Below are positions 7,911-15,893 of a DNA stretch of 29,514 nucleotides, piece after piece (the first letter of the stretch is position 1; every line of letters starts with the position of its first letter). Below the pieces are notes generated by a model. That model ran no database searches. It saw only the letters and a program-made list of their open reading frames with translations, and was not told the DNA's origin. The DNA is from Lactobacillus sp. Its GTDB lineage: Bacteria; Bacillota; Bacilli; Lactobacillales; Lactobacillaceae. The translations under genes and the position numbers were made by a program. Location: the NCBI GenBank assembly GCA_003482405.1, contig DMZB01000170.1:1-29514 (forward strand). The letters run 5' to 3'.

Positions 7911-7957
7911 AGCAATTTTTCTTCAACCGCAATAGTTCATGCGGATGAAAAATTGCC
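7911..7957. repeat. Long imperfect palindrome downstream of the first SDR operon
   Basis: Outer arms CAATTTTTC (7913-7921) and GAAAAATTG (7947-7955) and inner arms CCGCA/TGCGG enclose an 8-nt loop. There is no T-run after either arm, so it is not a normal terminator. A short direct repeat, CAGCAAGCA, occurs twice just before it. Confidence 0.6.
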
Positions 7958-7998
7958 GCAAACGCGTTCACGAACCCAGAAATCTCCGCATAACCCAA

Positions 7999-8043
7999 AA
8001 CAAGCGTGGTAAAGGAAATTACACCTTTACCGCGCTTGTTTTA
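7999..8043. terminator. Bidirectional intrinsic terminator
   Basis: CAAGCGTGGTAAAGG pairs with CCTTTACCGCGCTTG with one mismatch around an 8-nt loop. TTTT follows on the plus strand and AAAA precedes it, so it can end both the SDR operon (+) and the XRE gene at 8084 (-). Confidence 0.85.
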
Positions 8044-8083
8044 TCTTATTGCTCAATTTCTATCAGGTTCGTTCTCGCTCTCT

Positions 8084-8437
8084 TTATCGAAGTGCAACCA
8101 CAATGCCATGAATTAAGGCTGGAATTAACCAGTATAGAAAACCACCAACCGGGAAGATCATCCACCAATATTTAGCAATAAACCACCAGAAGTTTCGCTG
8201 ATGTTGATGATCCGTCACAACAATCTTTTCCTGAAACGTGGTGTCCCCTTTAATCAAGTTATCCAAACTAACGCTGAAGAGATCACTAATTTGAATCAAT
8301 CGTTCAATATCCGGATAGGCAGTTCCCAATTCCCATTTAGAAATTGCCTGCCGGCTCACGTGCAAAGTGTCTGCTAATTGAGTTTGTGTCCAGTCACGTC
8401 GTTCCCGTTCTTCTTTAATGCGCTGTCCTAACATCAT
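8084..8437 (-). CDS. Small XRE-family regulator with membrane tail
   Basis: 117 aa. The helix-turn-helix at about 4-60 contains DWTQTQLADTLHVSRQAISK and WELGTAYPDIERL, followed by a linker KGDTTFQEKIVV. The C-terminal tail has two short hydrophobic, Trp-rich stretches (FWWFIAKYWWMIF, GGFLYWLIPALI). The design is like the larger regulator at 4748-5389, so both may report on membrane state. AAAGGGG precedes the ATG at longer than usual spacing; the next codon is also ATG and could be used. Targets are unknown. Confidence 0.75.
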   Translation of the reverse strand: MMLGQRIKEERERRDWTQTQLADTLHVSRQAISKWELGTAYPDIERLIQISDLFSVSLDNLIKGDTTFQEKIVVTDHQHQRNFWWFIAKYWWMIFPVGGFLYWLIPALIHGIVVALR

Positions 8438-8600
8438 TTATATCCGCGCCCCTTTCTCTAATCACATTGTGCATGGTCAGGCAGAAAAGTGCACGATATT
8501 CCTCTGAGCGAGGCCGGCAACCACCAGTTGCATCCCGTGGTATCAGCATTTTAGAAGCATTGGCAGGGCGATTAACAATCAATTAGCGAAAGCTTTTTCG

Positions 8601-9767
8601 TTAGTTATTTGCGTCATAGTTTGGATTTAGGTCCCCTGTGTTATCGCGGTCATAGGCTTTATTGTATTGACTTGACGTATTGGTATCGTGCCCCCAGGTC
8701 GATTGGGTATCAGCGGTATCACCAAAGTCTGCTGCCGGTACATAAGCCTCCATGCCAGCAGGAACTGCTTCACCGAAACGAGGACCCGTTTTTTCAGCGC
8801 TCATATCCAACTGTTTACGCAGTTCATTCGTGACACGTTGCTTTTCAGTTTGGGGCAGAATTTCAAAACTCTGGCCGGCAATGTCATCGCTGACGCCCTG
8901 CGCGTGATCGGATATCACATGTTTTGTGGCTGTCCGGTACGACTTCGCCAATTCCATTAAGTCGCTTAAGGATAGATCCGTCCTTGACTGACTTGCTAGT
9001 GAGTCCACAAATTGGGCGTTTAATAAATTGTTCAGTTTACCGCCCTTTTTCAGTAAGGCCTGGATCACAATTCGCTGCCGTAATGTCCGGCCGTAGTCAC
9101 TTTCTGGATCCTGATATCGCATCCGCGTGAACTTAAGCGCCTGTGAACCGTTCACATGAATTTCTTTACCCTTAGTGAAGTGTTGTTTCTCGTAGGTAAA
9201 CGTTAACGGCGGCACAATGTCGACACCGCCAACTTCATTGACCAACTTTTCCATACCACCCATGTTTAACAGTCCATAGTAATCAACCGGGACATTAAAC
9301 ATATTTTGAACGGTCGCGATCGTGCTCTTTGTTTGACCAAAGTAATAAGCCGCGTTAATTTTCGTCGGAAATTGGTTTTCATGGCCACTGATAACAGCCA
9401 GTGAATCACGCGGGATACTCATCATTGTCGTGGTTTTCGTTTTGGGATTGATGGTCACTAACATCATTGAATCTGTCCGACCACCGGCCCAAACTTTTGA
9501 ATTACGACCCAGCGCACCCACATCAGTCCCTAACAACAGAATTGAAATGGGCTTCTGTTCTTTAATCAACTGGCTCACGTTGCGACTCTTTTTAAGTCCT
9601 GAGGCACTGTACATCTTGCTTGTCGAACGTTCCACGCTACTAAAAACATGGTAGCCATAGCCACAGATGCTGAGCACAACGACAGCCAGCACAATTAAAA
9701 CAATGTTGCGTGCGCGGTGATTTGATTGGTGTCGATCCATACGGTTGTTTTGTGGTTCACTGTCCAT
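8601..9767 (-). CDS. LytR-CpsA-Psr (LCP) family cell-wall assembly protein
   Basis: LCP enzymes attach undecaprenyl-linked anionic polymers such as teichoic acid or polysaccharide to peptidoglycan on the outer face of the membrane. 388 aa: short basic cytosolic N-terminus, one membrane segment (about 22-42), then the LCP domain from about 73. Typical motifs are ILLLGTDVGALGR, the catalytic-core GGRTDSMMLVTINP, MMSIPRD, INAAYYFG, and DYGRTLRQRIVIQAL. The C-terminus after about 320 is hydrophilic and rich in Asp, Asn and Thr, probably extended. It stands alone, with GGGGGAACC before the ATG. Confidence 0.93.
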   Translation of the reverse strand: MDSEPQNNRMDRHQSNHRARNIVLIVLAVVVLSICGYGYHVFSSVERSTSKMYSASGLKKSRNVSQLIKEQKPISILLLGTDVGALGRNSKVWAGGRTDSMMLVTINPKTKTTTMMSIPRDSLAVISGHENQFPTKINAAYYFGQTKSTIATVQNMFNVPVDYYGLLNMGGMEKLVNEVGGVDIVPPLTFTYEKQHFTKGKEIHVNGSQALKFTRMRYQDPESDYGRTLRQRIVIQALLKKGGKLNNLLNAQFVDSLASQSRTDLSLSDLMELAKSYRTATKHVISDHAQGVSDDIAGQSFEILPQTEKQRVTNELRKQLDMSAEKTGPRFGEAVPAGMEAYVPAADFGDTADTQSTWGHDTNTSSQYNKAYDRDNTGDLNPNYDANN

Positions 9768-9898
9768 AAAATGGTTCCCCCTGATTTAATAACTCTGTTA
9801 ATAAACTGCTACGAGTGTACGAAATTTTGACAGAGTTTAGGGGCGATTAAGTTTTTATTGCGTTAATTTTAAGTTCGGCGATAATCCTTAATTTTTTC

Positions 9899-10204
9899 TT
9901 AAGCGGCATCCAGTCCTTTACGTCTAAATGCCATCAAAAAGAGCACACTGCCAGCTACTAACCACGCTAGCATAACGAGACTATCTTGCCAGTTAAGATG
10001 ATAACCTGGACCGTTTGTCGCGTAGATAAATTTCATCAAGATTCCGGAGTAGAGATAATCTGCAAATCGGGCAATCCTAGGCACCATTTGTCCAAGCATC
10101 GGTACAAAAACCAGTACCAGTGCAATGGGCGTACAGTTTATGCCAGCTTGCATTTGCGTGCGGCTAAACAAGCCAACGAGCAATCCAAAAATAAGGCTTT
10201 CCAT
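9899..10204 (-). pseudogene. Remnant of an ABC-2-type permease (C-terminal part only)
   Basis: The 101-residue frame looks like the last three membrane segments of an ABC-2 permease: SLIFGLLVGLFSRTQMQAG, TPIALVLVFVPMLGQMVP, and SLVMLAWLVAGSVLFLMAF followed by RRKGLDAA. Full permeases of this kind have about 230-260 residues and six segments, so the first half is missing. There is no Shine-Dalgarno before the first ATG, and a stop codon stands directly upstream of it. A 6-bp inverted repeat CCAGTT/AACTGG lies at the broken end. No partner ATPase gene is present, so this is a decayed fragment and not a functional gene. Confidence 0.7.
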
Positions 10205-10266
10205 CTACCAGTTGAATTTAACTGGAAGATAGAAAGCCAAGGAAATTTGTCACAGTTTTGATTTAA

Positions 10267-10968
10267 TTAGTTACCGATTGCAGGTTTAACTTCTAAGAAA
10301 GCGCCCTGCTTAGGTTCATCGCTGGTGATCAAACGAACGACACCAGTTGCTGCCTCCTCTGCTGTTTGCATGAAATCAGCCTGAAGATTGCCGTTGAGGT
10401 CAGTCGAAACAGGGCCTGGGTGAACACTGTAAATTTCAACCGGCGTACCATCTGTTTTAAACGACATGGCCAATGAACTGGTCATAATGTTTTGCGCACC
10501 CTTACTCGTTTGATAAGTGAACGGGTTAAACAACTTGTTTGGTGTCGTTGGAATGGTAATGTTGGCGATTTGACCATGGTTTTGTTTAAGCAGTGGGAAT
10601 AGAGCTTGTGTTAGTTCAAACGTTCCAAAGAAATTCACTTGCATCGTATCCTGCAAGTCTTTCATCGAGGATTCAATGCCAGGTGTGCGCATGTCACCAG
10701 GGATACCGGCATTGTTAACCAACAACTGCAAGTCAGCGTCCTTAGCCGTGATTGTTTTAGCGGCGGCCTGAATCGTTTGTGAATCGCTGAGATCCAAGAC
10801 GACATATTGCGGATCTGTCAATCCGGCATCGCTAAGTTGATCAACAGCTGCCTGACCACGTTTGGCATCACGTGAGCCAATGATAATCTGCCAACCCTGT
10901 TGGCCTAATTGTTTGGCAATTTCAAACCCAAGACCTTTGTTGCCACCTGTTACGAATGCTTGTTTCAT
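10267..10968 (-). CDS. Short-chain dehydrogenase/reductase
   Basis: 233 aa classical-type SDR, cytosolic. It has the cofactor motif AFVTGGNKGLGFEIA, VVLDLSD, the NNAG strand LLVNNAGIPG, the catalytic pair in YQTSKGAQN, and the PGPVSTDL loop. The catalytic Ser normally 12-13 residues before the Tyr is not visible; ITIPTTPN has only Thr nearby, so activity may be altered. An Arg after the first glycine-rich region (GSRDAKRG) favours NADP. It lies 48 nt downstream of the epimerase-like gene 11017-12051 on the same strand, so the two probably form an operon controlled from the 12110-12153 region. Confidence 0.85.
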   Translation of the reverse strand: MKQAFVTGGNKGLGFEIAKQLGQQGWQIIIGSRDAKRGQAAVDQLSDAGLTDPQYVVLDLSDSQTIQAAAKTITAKDADLQLLVNNAGIPGDMRTPGIESSMKDLQDTMQVNFFGTFELTQALFPLLKQNHGQIANITIPTTPNKLFNPFTYQTSKGAQNIMTSSLAMSFKTDGTPVEIYSVHPGPVSTDLNGNLQADFMQTAEEAATGVVRLITSDEPKQGAFLEVKPAIGN

Positions 10969-11016
10969 CTTGCTTCCTCCAATTTAATCCTGATATTAGT
11001 TGTGATAGTTATTAAA

Positions 11017-12051
11017 TTAATTATTTGGTTCCTTCGCCAGAATCGATTTTGCACTGGCCACAATTGTTTCGCGTGCCGAGTACTGAGGATGCCAGTTCAA
11101 AACTTCATGTGCGTGCTTGCTCGTAAATTTGCGTGCGACACCCAATTCTGGGATGGCATCCTTCGCTTGACCATTGAACGGTGCTAGCAAGTGTAGCGTC
11201 CAGTTTGGCAGTGAAATCTTTGGCAGTTTCATTGGCTCATCAACGCCGTCCGCCAAAATGCCACCAATCTGTTTGAAACTCATCGTCGGTTCATTGCTGA
11301 TGATGAATCGTTGTCCAGCAGCCGCTGGCGTGCTCATTGCCAACACATGGGCTTCAATCAGGTCCCGGACATCGATCACCGGAATGTAGTAATCAATGTA
11401 GCCCGGCATGTTTCCCTTGACCAAACTCTCAATCAGTTCGTTGGAACCAGTGATCCGGTTGCCAATGACGGGTCCCAAAACGGCCACCGGTAAAATTGTC
11501 ACCAATTCAAGTTCGGGATGCGCCTTAACAAATGCCCACGCATCCTGTTCAGCCAACGTCTTACTCTTATAATACGCCGTGATCACAGAATCAGGGCCTA
11601 AGTTGCTCCAGTCAGCTTCTGTGTAAAGGTGATTGTTACGCGCCTTGCTGTAACCCATCGCCACGTCACCAAACGCAGCAGTCATGACAATACGCTTTAC
11701 ACCAGCTTTTAGGGCTGCTGAAAGCACACGGTGAACACCTTCACGAGCCGGCTTGATAACTTCCATTTCATCCTTTGGTTGTGTCATTGGAAAAGGCGAC
11801 GCAACGTGATAAACCTGTTTAATGCCACTCATCGCGTCCGCCCAACCATCGTCGCTGCTCAAATCAGCTTCAACAAAACTTAGTTGATCCGTACTTTCGA
11901 CGCCAAGACTTTGAATGGCCTTGCGAGCGGCATCCTGACGTTTCATCGAACGCAGGGTTGCCCGTACTTCAATATTTTGTTTGAGTAAATGTGCAATTAA
12001 GTATTCTGCGATATAACCAGAACCACCTGTTACAAGAACTGTTGCTGTCAT
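11017..12051 (-). CDS. NAD-dependent epimerase/dehydratase (extended SDR, aldehyde reductase-like)
   Basis: 344 aa. Dinucleotide motif VLVTGGSGYIAEYLIAHLL, QVYHVASPFPMT, catalytic YYKSK (YxxxK), and ILPVAVLGPVIG. It aligns over its length with the 342-aa protein at 6805-7833 and is a paralogue: both share the RSMKR/RSMKK segment, the GLG-free TGG motif and the FHYTSAKA/FTSKHAHE C-terminal region. It is the first gene of the minus-strand operon with the SDR at 10267 and divergent from the MmyB-type regulator. Substrate is probably a small aldehyde or ketone. Confidence 0.85.
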   Translation of the reverse strand: MTATVLVTGGSGYIAEYLIAHLLKQNIEVRATLRSMKRQDAARKAIQSLGVESTDQLSFVEADLSSDDGWADAMSGIKQVYHVASPFPMTQPKDEMEVIKPAREGVHRVLSAALKAGVKRIVMTAAFGDVAMGYSKARNNHLYTEADWSNLGPDSVITAYYKSKTLAEQDAWAFVKAHPELELVTILPVAVLGPVIGNRITGSNELIESLVKGNMPGYIDYYIPVIDVRDLIEAHVLAMSTPAAAGQRFIISNEPTMSFKQIGGILADGVDEPMKLPKISLPNWTLHLLAPFNGQAKDAIPELGVARKFTSKHAHEVLNWHPQYSARETIVASAKSILAKEPNN

Positions 12052-12109
12052 AAATTTATTCTCCTCTGTGTGGCGGTCGTTTTTTTAACCGCTCCTATTT
12101 ACAAAACCA

Positions 12110-12153
12110 ATTATATCGAGTTATTGTAATAGTGTAAGCTGTTAGCTTATACT
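12110..12153. promoter_or_regulatory. Divergent promoters with palindromic operator
   Basis: Plus: -35 TTGTAA (12124-12129), 18-nt spacer, -10 TATACT (12148-12153), for the regulator. Minus: -35 TTACAC (12137-12132), 16-nt spacer, -10 TATAAT (12115-12110), for the epimerase/SDR operon. A palindrome with arms GTGTAAGCT and AGCTTATAC around a 3-nt spacer (12132-12152) overlaps both promoters, as expected for a repressor that controls itself and its divergent target. Confidence 0.75.
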
Positions 12154-12187
12154 AGTATCAAACATAACATGAAAGAAGAACAAAAAT

Positions 12188-13033
12188 ATGACGACATCCC
12201 CTCGACAACAAGAACTCGCTGATTTTCTCATTACACGTCGCCAACGCCTGCAACCTGACCAAGTTGGTTTGCCAAACACCGGTCGCCGGCGGACGCCAGG
12301 ACTGCGGCGTGAAGAAGTGGCCACCTTGGCGGGCATCAGTCTAACCTGGTACACCTGGCTGGAACAAGGACGTGACATTCAGGTATCTGATCAAGTCGTG
12401 GCGAGTCTTGTGAACGCACTGAAGCTAACTGATAGTGAAGCAGCGCATCTCTACACACTCACAGGTGTCGCTGAACCGGCAAGTGCGACACCATTTACAG
12501 AAGAAATTAACCCAATCTTGCAACGCACAATTGATACGTGGCCGTTATCCGGCGTGGTCGTCATCGACAGCCGCTGGAACTTTGTTGCAACCAATAAGTT
12601 AGCTGAACAATTCGCTGAACACATCGTCGGTCATCCCCTCGTTGGTCAGAATCTACTCCGTGAGATGTTTACTGACAAAAACTTTTACCGCGTCATTGGC
12701 AATTGGCAAAATGTCGCCAGCAACATGGTTGGTCGGTTTCGGCAGCTGTATGCCGCTCAAACCAACGACGTCGATTTAGCTAGTTTTGTTAAGCAGCTGC
12801 GCCAAGACAGCCCAGCGTTTGACAAACTATGGTCACAACATGATATCGTGCCGGAAGTTGAGCGTGGTAAAACCATGTTATTTCCCAAAGTCGGCGAAGT
12901 TTATTTTGATGAAACAAACTTTATCGTCGGTGACAACACGGATCTGCATCTCTATGCGTTTACACCATCTGATGCAGCAACTGTGACAAAAATTAATCAA
13001 ATTATTGATGAACCACTAAAATGGCGTCAATAA
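12188..13033 (+). CDS. XRE-family regulator with MmyB-like ligand-binding domain
   Basis: 281 aa. The N-terminal helix-turn-helix contains the family hallmark RRRTPGLRREEVATLAGIS and TWYTWLEQGR. From about residue 110 the C-terminal domain (VVVIDSRWNFVATNKLAEQF) is the MmyB/PAS-like domain that in related proteins binds a small, fatty-acid-like ligand. It is transcribed away from the epimerase/SDR operon, the usual position of its target genes. A palindrome between them is the likely binding site. Regulation by ligand is inference from the family. Confidence 0.85.
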   Translation: MTTSPRQQELADFLITRRQRLQPDQVGLPNTGRRRTPGLRREEVATLAGISLTWYTWLEQGRDIQVSDQVVASLVNALKLTDSEAAHLYTLTGVAEPASATPFTEEINPILQRTIDTWPLSGVVVIDSRWNFVATNKLAEQFAEHIVGHPLVGQNLLREMFTDKNFYRVIGNWQNVASNMVGRFRQLYAAQTNDVDLASFVKQLRQDSPAFDKLWSQHDIVPEVERGKTMLFPKVGEVYFDETNFIVGDNTDLHLYAFTPSDAATVTKINQIIDEPLKWRQ

Positions 13034-13051
13034 GTCACTTGCTGTTTAACA

Positions 13052-13080
13052 TTGCCTTCAGTATTTTTTCGTGCTATTCT
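13052..13080 (+). promoter_or_regulatory. Promoter of the guanidinium exporter leader
   Basis: -35 TTGCCT (13052-13057), 17-nt spacer, -10 TATTCT (13075-13080). The start would be near 13087, just before the structured leader. Confidence 0.65.
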
Positions 13081-13086
13081 ATCTGA

Positions 13087-13182
13087 ACAAACTTAATGAC
13101 AACAAACCACCGCCGGGTGGGCACAGAGTGCAATTACTGATTTCAACAGGCTATACAGAAATCAGTGGTTGCGCTCTTTTTG
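13087..13182 (+). promoter_or_regulatory. Probable guanidine-IV (mepA-type) riboswitch with terminator
   Basis: Two elements are visible. A short hairpin CCACC-GCCG-GGTGG (13107-13120) is followed by GGCAC. Then a long terminator helix pairs AGAGTGCAA..ACTGATTTC with GAAATCAGT..TTGCGCTCT (13125-13177) and ends in T5. The hairpin loop GCCG can pair with GGC in the terminator loop (13149-13151), a kissing contact described for guanidine-IV RNAs. The downstream gene is a guanidinium exporter, the known target. The class is recalled from its architecture, not from a covariance search. Confidence 0.6.
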
Positions 13183-13219
13183 TTTGTCAAACGTAACTTA
13201 CTTTAGGAGGCCTTTTAAT

Positions 13220-13540
13220 ATGGCATGGATTGAACTTATGATTGCGGGAATGTTTGAAGTTGTGTGGGCCACCGCAATGAAACTGAGTAAAGGGCTGACC
13301 AAAATCGACTATACAGTCGCAACTATTATCGGGATGATCATCAGTTTCTTGTTTTTGGCGCAGGCCACAAAAAGTCTGCCACTCAGCCTTGCATACCCAA
13401 TTTGGACCGGTGTGGGTGCCGTTGGCTCAATTATTGTCGGTGTACTTTTCTTCGGGGATAAAATTCCGTTGATCACATGGGGATTCATCATTTTACTGTT
13501 GATTGGCATTGTTGGTATCAAACTCACGGTTAGTGAATAA
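13220..13540 (+). CDS. gdx: Small multidrug resistance family guanidinium exporter (Gdx/SugE)
   Basis: 106 aa, four membrane helices, dual-topology proton-coupled exporter of guanidinium in the cell membrane. Key Gdx-type residues sit in the same numbering as in the characterised clostridial protein: E13 in GMFEVVW, W16, S42, Y59 and W62 (LAYPIWTG). The GVGAVGS segment is also of SugE type. The ATG follows AGGAGG by 9 nt; the frame is open upstream to 13169, inside the riboswitch, and that part is not coding. Likely regulated by the guanidine riboswitch directly upstream. A terminator follows. Confidence 0.9.
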   Translation: MAWIELMIAGMFEVVWATAMKLSKGLTKIDYTVATIIGMIISFLFLAQATKSLPLSLAYPIWTGVGAVGSIIVGVLFFGDKIPLITWGFIILLLIGIVGIKLTVSE

Positions 13541-13553
13541 AATTAGCACAAAT

Positions 13554-13601
13554 AAAAAAGCCAGAACCAATGATCACAAAATCAGAGGTCCTGGCCTTTT
13601 A
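13554..13601. terminator. Bidirectional intrinsic terminator
   Basis: GCCAGAACC pairs with GGTCCTGGC (one mismatch) with TTTT after it and AAAAAA before it. It separates the plus-strand exporter from the minus-strand toxin gene. Confidence 0.75.
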
Positions 13602-13641
13602 TCCGGCAACAGCATCAACAATAAGAATACTACTCACACGC

Positions 13642-14043
13642 TCAGAAACAGACCATATCCAACCATTCGGCTATGCCCCTCATAGTTTCATCATCATCTC
13701 GAGAATTCGTAACTGCCAGAATAAAAGAATCTGCATTATTAATTAAATCTAAATTTCGAACTGAATGACCATTCAACTTCAAAAAATACAACGCAGCTTG
13801 AATTGCAGTACGTTTATTGCCATCCACAAAAACATGCTTTTTGGTGATTTTTTGCAAAATAAACGCTGCCTTAAGCCAAATTGTTGGATATAATTCACGC
13901 CCAAAAATTATTTGTTTCGGTTGTTGAACAATAACATCTAAAGACTCACTCGACTGACCACCATAATTAGTACCACCAACCTGGTAAACGGCATATCGAT
14001 TAAGTTCAATCAATTCAGCATGCGTTAAGTATTCAATGCCCAT
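13642..14043 (-). CDS. doc: Doc-type (Fic fold) toxin
   Basis: 133 aa. The catalytic motif HVFVDGNKRTA (H70, D74, N76-R78) is the HxFx[D/A]xNKR motif of Doc toxins, which inactivate EF-Tu by phosphorylation. N-terminal IEYLTHAELIELNRYAVY is typical of the death-on-curing family, as is the C-terminal SVRNLDLINNADSFI region. Length is normal and no key residue is missing, so it is probably active. Its ATG overlaps the antitoxin stop codon (TAATG), indicating translational coupling to the antitoxin. Confidence 0.92.
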   Translation of the reverse strand: MGIEYLTHAELIELNRYAVYQVGGTNYGGQSSESLDVIVQQPKQIIFGRELYPTIWLKAAFILQKITKKHVFVDGNKRTAIQAALYFLKLNGHSVRNLDLINNADSFILAVTNSRDDDETMRGIAEWLDMVCF

Positions 14044-14258
14044 TATTTATCCTTTAGTTTTTCCATTAAGGGTTTGAATTGATCCATAAATTGATGAATA
14101 TCCTTGACTCTTTCCTCTGTAAGCTCTGGTACTCTTTTCAAGAAAATATTACCATCACTGTCCACGCTGGGTTCAAATTCAGTGTTTTCTGGTACATTTA
14201 GTTTTTTTGGAATTGTCACAGTAATTGAATTCCCAACTTTCCTACTTTTTATAATCAT
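14043..14258 (-). CDS. AbrB/MazE-type antitoxin of the Doc toxin
   Basis: 71 aa. MIIKSRKVGNSITVTIPKKL is the swapped-hairpin AbrB DNA-binding fold seen in MazE-like antitoxins; the acidic C-terminal part (ELTEERVKDIHQFMDQF) would wrap the toxin. The ATG at 14258 follows AGGAG by 8 nt; the frame is open further to 14291 but has no binding site there. First gene of the toxin-antitoxin operon. Paired GTATAC sites upstream are probably its autoregulatory operators. Confidence 0.85.
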   Translation of the reverse strand: MIIKSRKVGNSITVTIPKKLNVPENTEFEPSVDSDGNIFLKRVPELTEERVKDIHQFMDQFKPLMEKLKDK

Positions 14259-14278
14259 ACTAAATCTCCTAGCACATC

Positions 14279-14307
14279 GTATACACTGCACATATAGTTG
14301 TATACAC
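14279..14307 (-). promoter_or_regulatory. Paired operator-like sites of the toxin-antitoxin operon
   Basis: The octamer GTATACAC occurs at 14279-14286 and 14300-14307 on the plus strand, exactly 21 bp (two helical turns) apart; each contains the palindrome GTATAC. They lie 21-49 nt upstream of the antitoxin start, next to a possible promoter (-35 TTGATA, -10 TACACT, 16-nt spacer on the minus strand). Confidence 0.55.
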
Positions 14308-14407
14308 AGTGTAAGGCTTTTCAGCTGATTATCAAGTATTTTATCTTCAACAATTATTTGGATGAATCTGCTTTCGAGTTTGCCTTGAACAATTTAATAA
14401 ATCGCAG

Positions 14408-15865
14408 TCAAATAAAGGCCAACACCGCGAAATTAATGATGAACAACAACGACACAATCCAGATTAGTGGATGAACAGTCTTGGCCTTGCCCATAACCGT
14501 TTTGATCAAGCAATAGAAGATAAATCCGGCCGCAATGCCATACGTAATGTTATAGGCAAACGCCATCATCAACGAGGTCATGAACGCTGGAATGGCTTCT
14601 TCCAAATCACCCCACGGGATTTTATTAAACGAACTCATCATCATAATCCCAACTAAGATAAGTGATGGCGCAATCGCTGCTGTCGGAATGATCGATAGTA
14701 GTGGTGACAACACGGAACTGGCAAGAAACAACACGGCAATGACGACGCTGGTCAATCCGGTCCGGCCACCAGCGCCGATCCCGGCAGAACTTTCAACGTA
14801 AGTCGTAATGTTTGATGTTCCAAACAATGAGCCTACCCCAGTTGCAATCGAATCAGCGAATAATGCACGATCCAACTTTGATTTAAAGCCTGGCTCTGCT
14901 TCCAAACGGAGTTCCTCTTCACCGGAGAAAATTCCTGTTTGCCGCCCTGTACCGATGAAAGTTCCAAGTGAATCGAAGATATCAGACAAACTAAACGACA
15001 GAATGGTCATCAGCACTAAAATAATTCGGTGACTGTCAGAAAATAGTGATCCCATCCCCTGTGACGAAAACGCAGCTAAGAAAGTTGTTCCCAATTGTTT
15101 GACGGAAGCGCCAAATGTGAATGCACTTGAAAGATGCAAATTCGTCACACCCATTGGAATCCCAACAAGTGTGGTGGCAAAGATACCAATTAATAAGGCA
15201 CCGGGAATTTTGCGAACTTTCAATAATACCGTAATAATTAATCCAATCAGAGCTAATACAATGCTGGCATTATTGAAGTTTTGCAGTGCAGGCACGATCC
15301 CACCGCCAGTCACCACCGTTTCAATACCATGATGGAAAGTCTCTTGTGTACCCGAAAATGTCTTGTTGTTGATCGACAAAATGTTGGCAGCATCCGATGT
15401 AAATTTGAGAAACCCAGCGTTTTTTAAACCTGCATAGGCGATAAAAGCACCAATCCCACCGCTGATAGCCAACTGCAAATTCATTGGAATGGCTGAAATC
15501 AACATCTTACGAACTTTGGTCACGGTAATTAGAATATTGATGATGCCACAGAAGAAAACCAGTGCCAGCGCCGCCTGCCATTTAAAGCCTAAACTCATGA
15601 CAACGGTATACGTGAAGAAGGCGTTAAGCCCCATTCCCGGTGCCAGAGCATAAGGCACGTTTGCGACCAAGCCCATGACTAACGTACCAGCTACTGACGC
15701 AATAATGGTTGCCAGAAACACTGCTTGAACTGGCATCCCCGTTTGACCAAGAATCTGTGGGTTAACAAACAGAATGTAAGACATCGCGAAAAACGTTGTC
15801 AAACCTGCACCAATTTCTGTACTGACTGTGGTTCCTGCTTTTTTTAGACCAAATAACCGCTCCAC
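14408..15865 (-). CDS. NCS2/AzgA-family purine permease (hypoxanthine/guanine type)
   Basis: 485 aa proton-coupled nucleobase transporter with about 12-14 membrane helices. Family features are FGLKKAGTTVSTEIGAGLTT at the N-terminus, FFAMSYILFVNPQIL, the ALAPGMGLNAFF motif, SDIFDSLGTFIGTGRQTG, and ESSAGIGAGGRTGLTSVV. These are the AzgA/PbuG signatures, so hypoxanthine, guanine or adenine is the likely substrate. The start is GTG at 15865 with GAGGTG 6 nt before. A PurR-like inverted repeat overlaps its transcription start region. Confidence 0.92.
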   Translation of the reverse strand: MERLFGLKKAGTTVSTEIGAGLTTFFAMSYILFVNPQILGQTGMPVQAVFLATIIASVAGTLVMGLVANVPYALAPGMGLNAFFTYTVVMSLGFKWQAALALVFFCGIINILITVTKVRKMLISAIPMNLQLAISGGIGAFIAYAGLKNAGFLKFTSDAANILSINNKTFSGTQETFHHGIETVVTGGGIVPALQNFNNASIVLALIGLIITVLLKVRKIPGALLIGIFATTLVGIPMGVTNLHLSSAFTFGASVKQLGTTFLAAFSSQGMGSLFSDSHRIILVLMTILSFSLSDIFDSLGTFIGTGRQTGIFSGEEELRLEAEPGFKSKLDRALFADSIATGVGSLFGTSNITTYVESSAGIGAGGRTGLTSVVIAVLFLASSVLSPLLSIIPTAAIAPSLILVGIMMMSSFNKIPWGDLEEAIPAFMTSLMMAFAYNITYGIAAGFIFYCLIKTVMGKAKTVHPLIWIVSLLFIINFAVLAFI

Positions 15866-15893
15866 AATGTCACCTCATCATAATTATTTTTAT

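Noticed and set aside
7939..8175. Plus-strand open frame of 78 aa
   Set aside because: It runs through a terminator hairpin and into the opposite-strand XRE gene.
13169..13219. N-terminal extension of the guanidinium exporter
   Set aside because: It starts inside the terminator of the riboswitch; the ATG at 13220 has AGGAGG and matches the family start.
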